In this document: positions 24,476 to 32,017 of the stretch, piece after piece
Layout of the letters: each line of letters opens with the position of its first letter
How positions within the stretch are numbered: position 1 is the first letter of the stretch
Assembly: GCA_021325365.1 (NCBI GenBank)
Contig: JAJPHF010000135.1
Location: 75,587 to 139,586 of the forward strand
Reading direction: 5' to 3'
Source: Pseudomonadota bacterium
GTDB lineage: Bacteria > Chloroflexota > UBA6077 > JAJPHF01
DNA length: 64,000 nucleotides
The notes under the pieces: model-generated
What the model saw: the letters and a program-made list of their open reading frames with translations, nothing else
Told to the model about the DNA's origin: nothing
Databases searched by the model: none
Program-made: the position numbers and the translations under genes

Positions 24476-25615
24476 ATGGAGCGCCGGGAGTATCGCGCGA
24501 TCGACTGCGACGGCCACGTGCTGGAGCCGCCGGGCATGTGGGAGCGGTACATCGACACGGAGTACAAGCCGCAGGCCCCGAAGATCATTCAGGACGGCGC
24601 GGGCATCGAGTGGCTCCTGGTTGAGGGACGGCTGATGCCGAAGGCGTCGGGCCGCGCGCGGGGCAAGACCGATGGCCTCAACCTGAGCCCGACCCAGGGC
24701 TACACGGCGCGGCCGGCGGGCGCTTTCGATCCGAAGCGGCGCCTCCAGGATCTCGACGCGCTCGGCATCGAGGCGGCCGTGCTGCTCCCCACTCAGGGGC
24801 TTGGGATCGGCGGGGTGCGCGACCCGAAGCTCGCGGCGGCGCTCTGCAAAGCCTACAACACCTGGGCGGCCGAGTATTGCAGCATCGCGCCCGATCGCCT
24901 GATCGGCGTGGCCGTCGTGCCGCTGCAGGACGTGGACGCCAGCATCCGCGAACTGGAGCGCGCCGTCAAGGAGTACGGCTTCAAGGCCGTGTCGGTCCGG
25001 CCCAACCCGTACTGGGTGCGCGAGGGCACGCGCACTCTCGACAACCCCGCGCTCGACCCCTTCTACGCGGCCGTGGCGGACCTCGGCGTGCCGCTGATGA
25101 TCCACGAGGGGACGGGCGTCAACATGCCGACGGCCGGCGCCGACCGCTTCGACGTCTTCTTCTTCACACACATGGTGGCCCATCCGTTCGAGCAGATGCT
25201 CGCCTCGCTGTCGCTGATCGGCGGCGGCGCGCTGGAGCGGCACCCGAACTTGCGCCCGGTGTTCCTCGAGTCGGGCTGCTCGTGGCTGCACTACTGGCTC
25301 TGGCGCATGGATGAGCACTACGAGAAGCGCGGCCGGGAGGTACCATGGCTGCGGCAGAAGCCCTCGGACTACTTCCGCCGCCAGTGCGCCATCTCCTGCG
25401 ACCCCGACGAGCCGAACATCGCCACCACGGTCGAGTACGTGGGTGCCGAGTGCTTCGTGTTCGCCACCGACTACGCCCACTGGGATGGCGTGGCCGATCC
25501 GGTCGCCGAGTTTCTAGAGCACAGCACGCTGCCTGACAGCGTGAACCGCCTGATCCTGCGCGAGAATGCCGGTCGTTTGCTGCGCCTGCCCTCGGTCGTC
25601 GGCAGCGGGGTCTAA
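24476..25615 (+). CDS. ACMSD-like amidohydrolase family protein
   Basis: A 379-residue TIM-barrel enzyme related to the one at 22047 but clearly distinct. The N-terminal metal motif is DCDGH (residues 10-14), later ligands are in MIHEGTGVNMP near residue 205 and FATDYAHWDG near residue 329, and FLESGCSWLHYWLWRMDEHY is the typical strand-7 region. GAGGAGG precedes ATG 24476. Two such genes in one operon could act on successive intermediates or on ester/amide versions of the substrate. Decarboxylase and hydrolase activities cannot be separated by sequence here. Confidence 0.85.
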   Translation: MERREYRAIDCDGHVLEPPGMWERYIDTEYKPQAPKIIQDGAGIEWLLVEGRLMPKASGRARGKTDGLNLSPTQGYTARPAGAFDPKRRLQDLDALGIEAAVLLPTQGLGIGGVRDPKLAAALCKAYNTWAAEYCSIAPDRLIGVAVVPLQDVDASIRELERAVKEYGFKAVSVRPNPYWVREGTRTLDNPALDPFYAAVADLGVPLMIHEGTGVNMPTAGADRFDVFFFTHMVAHPFEQMLASLSLIGGGALERHPNLRPVFLESGCSWLHYWLWRMDEHYEKRGREVPWLRQKPSDYFRRQCAISCDPDEPNIATTVEYVGAECFVFATDYAHWDGVADPVAEFLEHSTLPDSVNRLILRENAGRLLRLPSVVGSGV

Positions 25616-25628
25616 GCTGACTCACCAG

Positions 25629-25669
25629 GTTAGCACAGCGGTCTGACGTTGCCAGACCGCTGTGCTAAC
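25629..25669 (+). terminator. 17-bp perfect hairpin after the second amidohydrolase
   Basis: GTTAGCACAGCGGTCTG (25629-25645) and its exact complement (25653-25669) flank a 7-base loop; no T-run follows. It begins 13 bases after the stop codon. The remaining gap to 25929 holds no recognised gene, apart from an in-frame upstream extension of the next ORF. Confidence 0.5.
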
Positions 25670-25929
25670 GCATCGGCCACGACCGCCTCCTCGTCAGCGC
25701 GAGACGCGTGCAGCCGGAGAGACAACAGGCGATGGTACCGCTCCCTAGAGCAGCTAGCGCTCGACCGTGCGGGGCCTGTCATCGTCTGCTGCGATCAGCG
25801 TTCGTCGGACCGTTGTTGGGCTTGATGGCCGTTGGGTGTGCGGGTGGTCACACTCCCCCGCCGCCCTCAAAGCCCCCGTCGTCCTTACGGCGTGGAGCGC
25901 CGCCCCAACCTGCAGGGGAAGTTGCCGGT

Positions 25930-27090
25930 ATGCGCTGCTTGACCGCTGCGCTCTGTGCGCTGGTGTTCCTCGTCGGTTGCGGGGGGGGCGCATCCAGTGG
26001 TCGCTCGTCTGCGCCCTCCCCTGCTGCCGGCGGCGCCGCTCCCCAGGCTGCCGCCCCGACAACGGCAACTAACGCTACGGCCTCTCACCCTGCGGGAGCA
26101 GCGCCCGCTGAGCGTACCGCGGCATCTACCGGCGCCAGTCCTGCAGAGCCTGAGGGCGTGCGGGTAGCGGACCTCGGCCTGGCCACCGACAGCTACACGT
26201 ACCTCGCGATCGAGAAGGGCTACTTCCAAGAGCAGGGCCTGGAGGTGACTCTCGAGCATTTCGACACGGCGGCGCGCATGGTGGCGCCGATGAGTGCCGG
26301 CCAGCTCGACGTGGGCCGGGGCACGCCCAGCGCTGGGCTATTCAATGCCATCGCACGTGGTGTCCCATTGAAGATCGTCGCGGACCACGCGCGCGTCATT
26401 CCCGGGAGCGCCGATTATGCCGTGGCCCTTCGTGCCGGACTCGCTGACGTGATCAACAGCTACGCCGACCTCAAGGGCCACACCCTGGCTTACACTGGTG
26501 AGGCCAGCGGTAACGAGGCGAACCTCGACCTCGCGCTGCGCCAAGGGGGCCTGACGATCGACGACGTGGTCGCGATCGACATGGCGTTCCCCGACATGCT
26601 CCCGGCGCTCAGCAACGGCGCCATCGACGGCGCGCTGCTCGTCGAGCCGTTTCTCACCCTGGGCGAGCAACGCGGGGTGCTCACCCGCTGGCGCACTGGC
26701 CCCGACTTCGCCCTGGGCCAGGAGCTGGCCGTGTTGATATACGCCCCCGGGTTCGCGGAGGAGAAGCCCGCGCTGGCGCAGCGCTTCATGGTAGCCTACT
26801 TGCACGGGCTGCGCGACTACTATGATGCCTTCTTCGGCAGCCGCCAGCACCAGGATGAGGTCATCGCGGTGCTCGTCCGCTACACCACGATCAAGGATGC
26901 GAACCTGTGGCGACAGATGGCGCCGATGGGCGTCGACCCGAACGGGCGAGTCAACGTCGCGAGTCTGAAGGCGAAGCAGGACTGGTTCATCGCGCGGGGT
27001 CAGCAGCAGACCGCGATCGATCTGGATCAGGTGGTCGACCAGCAATACATCGACGCTGCCCGGACGCAGCTTGGCACGCTTAATCCGTAG
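25930..27090 (+). CDS. ABC-type solute-binding lipoprotein (NMT1-like)
   Basis: A 386-residue lipoprotein. ATG 25930 gives a compact signal peptide with lipobox LVGC (Cys17) followed by an Ala/Pro/Ser linker. The domain starts GVRVADLGLATDSYTYLAIE and includes GYFQEQGLEVTLEHF, QLDVGRGTPSAGLFNAIARG and AYTGEASGNEANLDLALRQGG. AGGGGAAG lies 10 bases upstream. The frame is open back to 25708 and encodes a second lipobox-like stretch (GLMAVGC), so an alternative upstream start cannot be excluded. It is a paralogue of the proteins at 23212 and 30346, again without transporter subunits. Confidence 0.82.
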   Translation: MRCLTAALCALVFLVGCGGGASSGRSSAPSPAAGGAAPQAAAPTTATNATASHPAGAAPAERTAASTGASPAEPEGVRVADLGLATDSYTYLAIEKGYFQEQGLEVTLEHFDTAARMVAPMSAGQLDVGRGTPSAGLFNAIARGVPLKIVADHARVIPGSADYAVALRAGLADVINSYADLKGHTLAYTGEASGNEANLDLALRQGGLTIDDVVAIDMAFPDMLPALSNGAIDGALLVEPFLTLGEQRGVLTRWRTGPDFALGQELAVLIYAPGFAEEKPALAQRFMVAYLHGLRDYYDAFFGSRQHQDEVIAVLVRYTTIKDANLWRQMAPMGVDPNGRVNVASLKAKQDWFIARGQQQTAIDLDQVVDQQYIDAARTQLGTLNP

Positions 27091-27203
27091 CCAGAGCCCG
27101 ATCGCGGTGAGGGGGCAGGGACCCACCGGCACTCTGTCGGCTGTGCCGCCTTCAGCCCGGCTCAATAGCGCTTCGCCTGCAGTGTAGAGGAGAAGACTGG
27201 CTT

Positions 27204-27836
27204 ATGACCGAGGCGCTCACCACTCTGCGTGACCTCGTGTACCCTCCCCTGACCGCGCTGGTCGTCGTCGACATGCAGAACGACTTCTGCGACTCCCGTC
27301 ACTTCCCCATGGCCGAGCCAATGCTGCCGCGCCTGGTGCGCTTCACCGCTGCGGCCCGCGCCGCCGGCTTGCCCATCATCCGCTTCCGCATGCTGAACAC
27401 TCCGCAGACCAGCTCAGCTGTCTGGACCAGCCATCTCGGCGAGGGGCCGATCCAGCACCAGATCTGTGTGCCAGGTACTCCCGGCGCCGAGTTCCACCCC
27501 GATTTTCAGCCTGCACCTGGGGATATCGTCATCACGAAGCCGCGCTACAGCGGCTTCATCGGCACCAACTTCGAGACGATCCTGCGTACGCTCGGTGTGC
27601 GGGCGCTGATCTGCACCGGCATCGCCACCAACGTGTGCGTCGAGTCACTGGCGCGCGACGCCTTCCAGCGCGACTACTACACGATAGTCGTCAGTGACTG
27701 CACCGCAACACGCAGCCAGGCCGAGCACGAGGCTAGTCTGCACATCCTCCGTCGGCGATTTGGTGTGGTGGCCACGGCGGACGAGATCATCGCTTGTTGG
27801 CAAGACGCAGCGGTAACCGCACACGGAGCACCTTAA
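27204..27836 (+). CDS. Isochorismatase-family cysteine hydrolase
   Basis: A 210-residue alpha/beta hydrolase of the isochorismatase-like superfamily. The catalytic triad is visible: Asp in ALVVVDMQNDFCDS near residue 23, Lys in VITKPRYSGF near residue 112 and Cys in CTGIATNVCVESLARDAF near residue 148. Relatives include N-carbamoylsarcosine amidase, maleamate amidase, biuret hydrolase and nicotinamidase, so it could release ammonia from an amide formed during ring degradation. AGGAGAAG precedes ATG 27204. It sits between a solute-binding protein and a molybdenum hydroxylase gene. Confidence 0.9.
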   Translation: MTEALTTLRDLVYPPLTALVVVDMQNDFCDSRHFPMAEPMLPRLVRFTAAARAAGLPIIRFRMLNTPQTSSAVWTSHLGEGPIQHQICVPGTPGAEFHPDFQPAPGDIVITKPRYSGFIGTNFETILRTLGVRALICTGIATNVCVESLARDAFQRDYYTIVVSDCTATRSQAEHEASLHILRRRFGVVATADEIIACWQDAAVTAHGAP

Positions 27837-27949
27837 AACACGGGCGACCTCCATACCCACGAGCCGAGCGGGGCCGGGGTTGGAGCTTTCCTCTGGCCTA
27901 CCGGGGCATCTCTCCTTCAACTCACATCACGCACCTTAGGGGAGTTGGG

Positions 27950-30316
27950 GTGGCAACTGGAAGTTGGATCGGGCGCCCGCTCGCGCGCAAGGAGGACCCG
28001 CGGCTGCTCACGGGCCGAGGGCGCTTCGTGGCCGACCTACAGCTGCCTGGGACGCTCGAGATGGTGGTCGTGCGCAGCCCGCACGGCCACGCCCGCTTGC
28101 GGCGCGTCGACGCCGGCGACGTGGGCGACGCGGCGATGGTGCTGACGGCCGCCGCACTCGACGGCCGGGTGGGCGAGATCCCGATGCACTGGCTGCTGCC
28201 CGGCATGAAGTGCGCCTCGTTCCCCATCCTGGCCGCCGAGCGCGTGCGCTACGTGGGCCAGCCGGTCGCCGCACTCGTCGCCACCGATCGCTACGTTGGG
28301 GAAGACCTCGCCGAGCGCGTGGTGGTCGACTACGAGCCCCTGCCAGCCATCGTCGACGTGGAGGAGGCACTGCGCGCCGAGGCGCCGCTCCTCTATCCTG
28401 AGTGGGGCGACAACGTCGCCTATCAGTGGAGCAGCGCCCACGGCGACGTGGCCGCAGCCTTCCGTCACGCCGACGTGGTGGTGCGGCACCGTGCCTGCTA
28501 CCCTCGCCATACCGGCCTGCCCATCGAGACACGCGGCGTGCTGGCGCGCTACGACGTAGCCACGGGCGAGCTGACGGTCTGGCTCGCCACGCAGACCGGG
28601 CATCGCGTCCGTACGGTGCTCGCGGAGGCGCTGCGCTTCCCCGAGGAGCGGCTGCGGGTCGTCGTGCCCGACGTCGGCGGCGCGTTCGGCACCAAGCTCC
28701 AGATCTACCCGGAAGAGGCGCTGGCCTGCCTGTTCGCGCTCAAGACCGGCCGGCCGATCCGCTGGATCGAGGATCGTCGCGAGCACTTCCTGGCGACGGT
28801 CCACGCGCGCGAGCAGCGGATTGACCTCGAGCTGGCCGCGCGGCACGACGGCACGCTTCTCGCGGTCCGGGCGCGCGTGCTGGCGGACGTGGGCGCGCAC
28901 CCCCACTCGCGGGGCGTGGGCGCGTCGTTCATCACGACCGCCGCCATCCCCGGCCCGTATCGGATCGGCGCGTACCAGGTCGAGCTGCGCGGCGTGGTCA
29001 CGAACAAGGTACCGTTTGGCGCGTACCGCGGCTTCGGCAAGCCCCAGGCGGTGTTCGCCATGGAGCGGGCGGTCGACGCGCTCGCGGCGCGGCTGGGGCT
29101 CGACCCGGCCGCGGTGCGCGAGCGCAACCTGGTGCGCCCCGACGAGATGCCGTTCCCGAACCCGGCCGGGCACGGGCAGCTCGACAGCGGCGACTACCCT
29201 GCGGCGCTGCGCCGCGCGCTCCAGGCGATCGACTGGGAGGGCCACCGCGCGGCCCACGCCGACCTGCGGCGGCAGGGGAAGCTGCGCGGGCTGGGGCTGG
29301 CCTGCTTCGTCGAGGCGACCGGCATGCCCTCGGCGCAGCCCGGGCGCCCGACCCGCCTGTACAGCGCCTACGAGACGGCGGTCGTCAGCATCGACCCCTC
29401 GGGCGGCGTCACACTCGCCTCCGGGCTCCTGCCCAGCGGCCAGGGCCACGAGACCGCCCTCGCGCAGGTCTGCGCCGCGCAGCTCGGCGTGAGCCCGGCC
29501 GACGTGCGGGTGATCGTGGGCGACACCGCGCACACGCCCTACTCGGGATTCGGCACCGCGGCGAGCCGCGGGATGAGCACGGGCGGATCGGCGGCGCTAC
29601 TCGCGGCACGCCAGGTGCGCGAGAAGGTCTTGCGCCTCGGCGGCCACCTCCTCGAGGCGGCCCCGGCCGACCTGGACCTCGTGGAGGGGGAGATCGTCGT
29701 GCGGGGCAGCCCGGAGCGGCGCCTGACGCTGGCCGAAGTCGCGCGCCAGGCGTTCCTCGCCGCGAACCTGCCGCCCGGCATGGAGCCGGAGCTCCAGGCG
29801 CGGGTGACGTTCGACCTGGCGCAGAGCCCCTACGCCTACGGCGTGAACGCCTGTGAGGTCGAGATCGACCGCGAGACCGGCGCGATCGCGGTGCTGCGCT
29901 ACGTGGTGGTGGACGACTGCGGGACGGTGGTGAACCCGGCAATCGTGGACGGCCAGGTGCAGGGCGGGCTCGCGCAGGGCTTCGGCGGTACCCTGCTCGA
30001 AGAGCTGCGCTACGACGCGAACGGCCAGCTCCTGACCGGATCGCTGCTCGACTACCTGGTGCCGACCGCGTGCGATCTGCCGCCGCTCCACCTGGAGCAC
30101 CTCGAGACGCCGTCGCCGCTCACGCCGGGCGGGTTCAAGGGCGTGGGCGAGTCGGGCACGGTCGGGGTGCCGGCCGCGGTCGCCAACGCCGTACTCGCCG
30201 CGCTGGGCCTCGCCGACCTCACCGAGCTGGCGCTGCCGCTCACGCCCGAGCGCGTCCTGGCACTCGTCGGCCGCGCGTCCCGTCATGCCCCAGCCGTCGA
30301 GACGACCGAGACGTAG
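27950..30316 (+). CDS. Xanthine dehydrogenase-family molybdenum-cofactor-binding subunit
   Basis: A 788-residue large subunit of a molybdenum hydroxylase. It begins TGSWIGRPLARKEDPRLLTG, a typical start for the aldehyde-oxidase/CoxL group, with GTG 27950 behind AGGGGAG. Seen: DVGGAFGTKLQIYPEE, PFGAYRGFGKPQAVFAMERA and the active-site glutamate region GVGESGTVGVPAAVAN near the end. The AYRCSFR loop of true CO dehydrogenase is absent. These enzymes hydroxylate carbon next to nitrogen or oxidise aldehydes. They normally need a 2Fe-2S subunit and an FAD subunit, and neither is encoded here. It ends convergently with the next gene. Confidence 0.88.
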   Translation: MATGSWIGRPLARKEDPRLLTGRGRFVADLQLPGTLEMVVVRSPHGHARLRRVDAGDVGDAAMVLTAAALDGRVGEIPMHWLLPGMKCASFPILAAERVRYVGQPVAALVATDRYVGEDLAERVVVDYEPLPAIVDVEEALRAEAPLLYPEWGDNVAYQWSSAHGDVAAAFRHADVVVRHRACYPRHTGLPIETRGVLARYDVATGELTVWLATQTGHRVRTVLAEALRFPEERLRVVVPDVGGAFGTKLQIYPEEALACLFALKTGRPIRWIEDRREHFLATVHAREQRIDLELAARHDGTLLAVRARVLADVGAHPHSRGVGASFITTAAIPGPYRIGAYQVELRGVVTNKVPFGAYRGFGKPQAVFAMERAVDALAARLGLDPAAVRERNLVRPDEMPFPNPAGHGQLDSGDYPAALRRALQAIDWEGHRAAHADLRRQGKLRGLGLACFVEATGMPSAQPGRPTRLYSAYETAVVSIDPSGGVTLASGLLPSGQGHETALAQVCAAQLGVSPADVRVIVGDTAHTPYSGFGTAASRGMSTGGSAALLAARQVREKVLRLGGHLLEAAPADLDLVEGEIVVRGSPERRLTLAEVARQAFLAANLPPGMEPELQARVTFDLAQSPYAYGVNACEVEIDRETGAIAVLRYVVVDDCGTVVNPAIVDGQVQGGLAQGFGGTLLEELRYDANGQLLTGSLLDYLVPTACDLPPLHLEHLETPSPLTPGGFKGVGESGTVGVPAAVANAVLAALGLADLTELALPLTPERVLALVGRASRHAPAVETTET

Positions 30317-30345
30317 GCGACTGGAGGCGGCCGGCGCGGCAGCGG

Positions 30346-31446
30346 TCAGGCGCGGCGAACCGCCTCGGCGGCGAGTCGCGTATCAATCAACTTGTCGAGG
30401 TCGACGGCCTTGTCCAACTCACCCGACGCGAGAAAAAAGCTCTGCTGGTCCGCAATGAACGCCGGGTCGAAGCGAAGGGAGGAGTCCCATTCGGTCAAGA
30501 CGTTCGTTTCCAGCACCGCGGGCTCGATCTTCGTGTACTTGGCGATGATCGCGAGATTCTCCGGCGTCTTGGCCCGGCCGTCGTCCAGCGCGCGCATGGC
30601 GTGGACGAGCGCCGTCAGAAGCCGGACCGCCACGGGCTTCTCGCTCTCGCTGAACCGCTCGCTGGCCATGACGTAGGTGGTCGGCTGGCCCGCGACGATA
30701 TTGGCGTCCATGGGGTCAGGCAGCGCCACCGCGAGCCCGCGCGAGATCGCGCCGGTGACGAACGGCTCGGTTGGCAACGCCGCGTCGACCGACGCATTGG
30801 CCAGAGCGACGAGCATGTCGGGAAAGCCCATCTCGGCGACATCGACGTCTTGCTCCGTCATGCCGTGTCGTTGGAGCAGCTTGAACAGTATGTAGTCGAT
30901 GAGCGAGCCCCGGCCCGCGATCGCCACCCGCCGGCCGCGGAGATCGCGGACGCCGGTCACCTCCCCGGCGTCCCACAGGGCCTTGCGGATCAGCAGCTGG
31001 TTGGCGGCGGGTCCCTGCCGCGGCTGGATGCCCACTGGCGCGATCACCTTGACCGCGATGCCGCGCCCCAGGGCGTTCAGTAGGCCGGCCGAGATGGCCC
31101 CGAATGAGACGTTCATCTCATCGGTGCCCAGCGAGGCGACCATCTGGCTCGAGTTCTGGACGACGATCGTCTCGGGCTCGATGGCCTGCGCAGCGAAGTA
31201 TCCTCGCTCGATGGCGACGTAGAGCGGCGCGATCGCCGTCGTGGGCGCCCAGCCGATAGTGACTCTGGCCGGGCTCGGGGCTGTAGTGGGGACCATCGTG
31301 GTCGGCGCGGTGGTGACGGGCGCTGCAGCGGGGATGGCCGGCGCGACCGGCTGGGCCGGCGCCGCGCGGCAGGCGCCGAGCGCCACGCTGGCGCCGGCCG
31401 CGGCCGCCGATCGGAGGAGCGTGCGTCGACTGATGTTCTCGGCCAT
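30346..31446 (-). CDS. Solute-binding protein (NMT1-like) with Tat-type lipoprotein signal
   Basis: A 366-residue exported protein whose N-terminus SRRTLLRSAAAAGASVALGA then Cys26 combines a twin-arginine motif with a lipobox (LGAC). The domain begins VTIGWAPTTAIAPLYVAIER with GYFAAQAIEPETIVVQNSSQ, LGTDEMNVSFGAISAGLLNA and RGRRVAIAGRGSLIDYILF, as in NMT1/SsuA proteins. It is the third such protein of the island and the only one on the - strand, so it has its own promoter. It is followed convergently, 29 bases away, by the molybdenum hydroxylase end. Confidence 0.85.
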   Translation of the reverse strand: MAENISRRTLLRSAAAAGASVALGACRAAPAQPVAPAIPAAAPVTTAPTTMVPTTAPSPARVTIGWAPTTAIAPLYVAIERGYFAAQAIEPETIVVQNSSQMVASLGTDEMNVSFGAISAGLLNALGRGIAVKVIAPVGIQPRQGPAANQLLIRKALWDAGEVTGVRDLRGRRVAIAGRGSLIDYILFKLLQRHGMTEQDVDVAEMGFPDMLVALANASVDAALPTEPFVTGAISRGLAVALPDPMDANIVAGQPTTYVMASERFSESEKPVAVRLLTALVHAMRALDDGRAKTPENLAIIAKYTKIEPAVLETNVLTEWDSSLRFDPAFIADQQSFFLASGELDKAVDLDKLIDTRLAAEAVRRA

Positions 31447-31614
31447 CGCGCCTATCTCGGCGGAATCACTTGGAGGCAGGTCACGGGCAGTGGCCGGGGC
31501 GCACAGGCGCTGGAACTATAGCGAGGGCGCCAGGCCGTGTCAAAGGCGGGGGATCGGCGCCGTGGGGGCCGGACGGTGGAGCACGAGAGCCTGGCAGAAG
31601 AGGGATCACGCGGC

Positions 31615-31671
31615 GCTCGAATTGGGAGCGGAACTGTTGACCGTCGGGGTTCGAATCCCCTCGAGCCCGCC
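31615..31671 (+). pseudogene. tRNA-like remnant ending in the right direct repeat
   Basis: The 3' half matches the tRNA-Asp T arm and acceptor strand exactly. Just upstream is a D-arm-like hairpin GCTC-GAATTGG-GAGC (31615-31629) and a CTGTTGA heptamer (31634-31640) like an anticodon loop. There is no matching 5' acceptor strand, the anticodon stem does not pair and the T stem has lost one pair. It is therefore not a working tRNA, and is either a decayed tRNA gene or an attachment site with chance similarity. Confidence 0.4.
31646..31671 (+). repeat. Direct repeat, right copy (putative attR)
   Basis: Exact 26-base copy of 18850-18875 (tRNA-Asp 3' end), same orientation, 12.8 kb away. The 403-base gap 31447-31849 contains this repeat, the hairpin after it and no recognised protein gene. 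Confidence 0.85.
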
Positions 31672-31677
31672 TCTGCA

Positions 31678-31726
31678 AACGCCCCGGTCGGCGACCCTGC
31701 AAGCTTCGGGGCCGCACCGGGGCGTT
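31678..31726 (+). terminator. Terminator-like hairpin after the right repeat
   Basis: AACGCCCCGGT (31678-31688) pairs perfectly with ACCGGGGCGTT (31716-31726) across a 27-base loop, followed by CGTCTTTCT. It resembles the GGGGCGTT arm of the hairpin behind tRNA-Asp, so a tRNA-plus-terminator segment may have been duplicated. Confidence 0.5.
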
Positions 31727-31849
31727 CGTCTTTCTAGCGCCTGCCTGCTCCGATGATCGTCGCATTGGGCCGCCGGCCCTGGGCTAAGTGCTGTCGTGCC
31801 TCGGTCGCGGCCGGCCCCCCGCTCGGGCGCCAAGCGGCGACGCCTTCTG

Positions 31850-32017
31850 TCACCCTCCCGTGCTACCCGGCATCTGCCACGGAAGTGACGTGAGCCCGTT
31901 CGGCAGAATGCTCGCGTAGCCCCCGAGCGGCACGATGTTGTAGAAGTCGTGCGTGCCGCCGAACGGCAGGGGTACCTCGCTCCCTTCGGTCCAATATGCT
32001 CCGTTGTAGCCGTACAT
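31850..32017 (-). CDS. Small Gly/Tyr/Pro-rich protein, 55 aa, unknown function
   Basis: A 55-codon frame beginning MYGYNGAYWTEGSEVPLPFG and ending in GSTGG. It has one of the best ribosome binding sites in the window (GGAGGAGGCG, about 8 bases before ATG 32017). It has no signal peptide or membrane helix and is rich in Gly, Tyr, Pro and Leu, with few charges. It stands alone between the island end and the VOC gene on the same strand. I know no family. The strong initiation site and protein-like composition argue that it is translated. Between its start and 32253 I see nothing else. Confidence 0.5.
   Translation of the reverse strand: MYGYNGAYWTEGSEVPLPFGGTHDFYNIVPLGGYASILPNGLTSLPWQMPGSTGG

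Larger units (their letters stand above)
18874..31671. mobile_element. Putative 12.8-kb genomic island inserted at tRNA-Asp
   Basis: Bounded on the left by an intact tRNA-Asp and on the right by an exact 26-bp direct copy of its 3' end, the usual geometry after integrase-mediated insertion into a tRNA. A short frame just inside the left end resembles the C-terminus of a serine recombinase. The cargo is catabolic rather than housekeeping: LysR, ring-cleavage dioxygenase, deaminase, amidohydrolases, three solute-binding proteins, a cysteine hydrolase and a molybdenum hydroxylase subunit. No intact integrase, excisionase or replication gene is present, so the element would be immobile. Base composition does not differ obviously by eye. 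The alternative is an old tRNA-gene duplication that later decayed. Confidence 0.5.

Noticed and set aside
27950..30316. Aerobic carbon monoxide dehydrogenase large subunit
   Set aside because: The diagnostic AYRCSFR active-site loop is absent (GAYRGFGKPQ instead) and the small and medium subunits are missing.
31603..31671. A second functional tRNA gene
   Set aside because: No 5' acceptor strand pairs with CGAGCCC, and the anticodon stem and one T-stem pair do not form.
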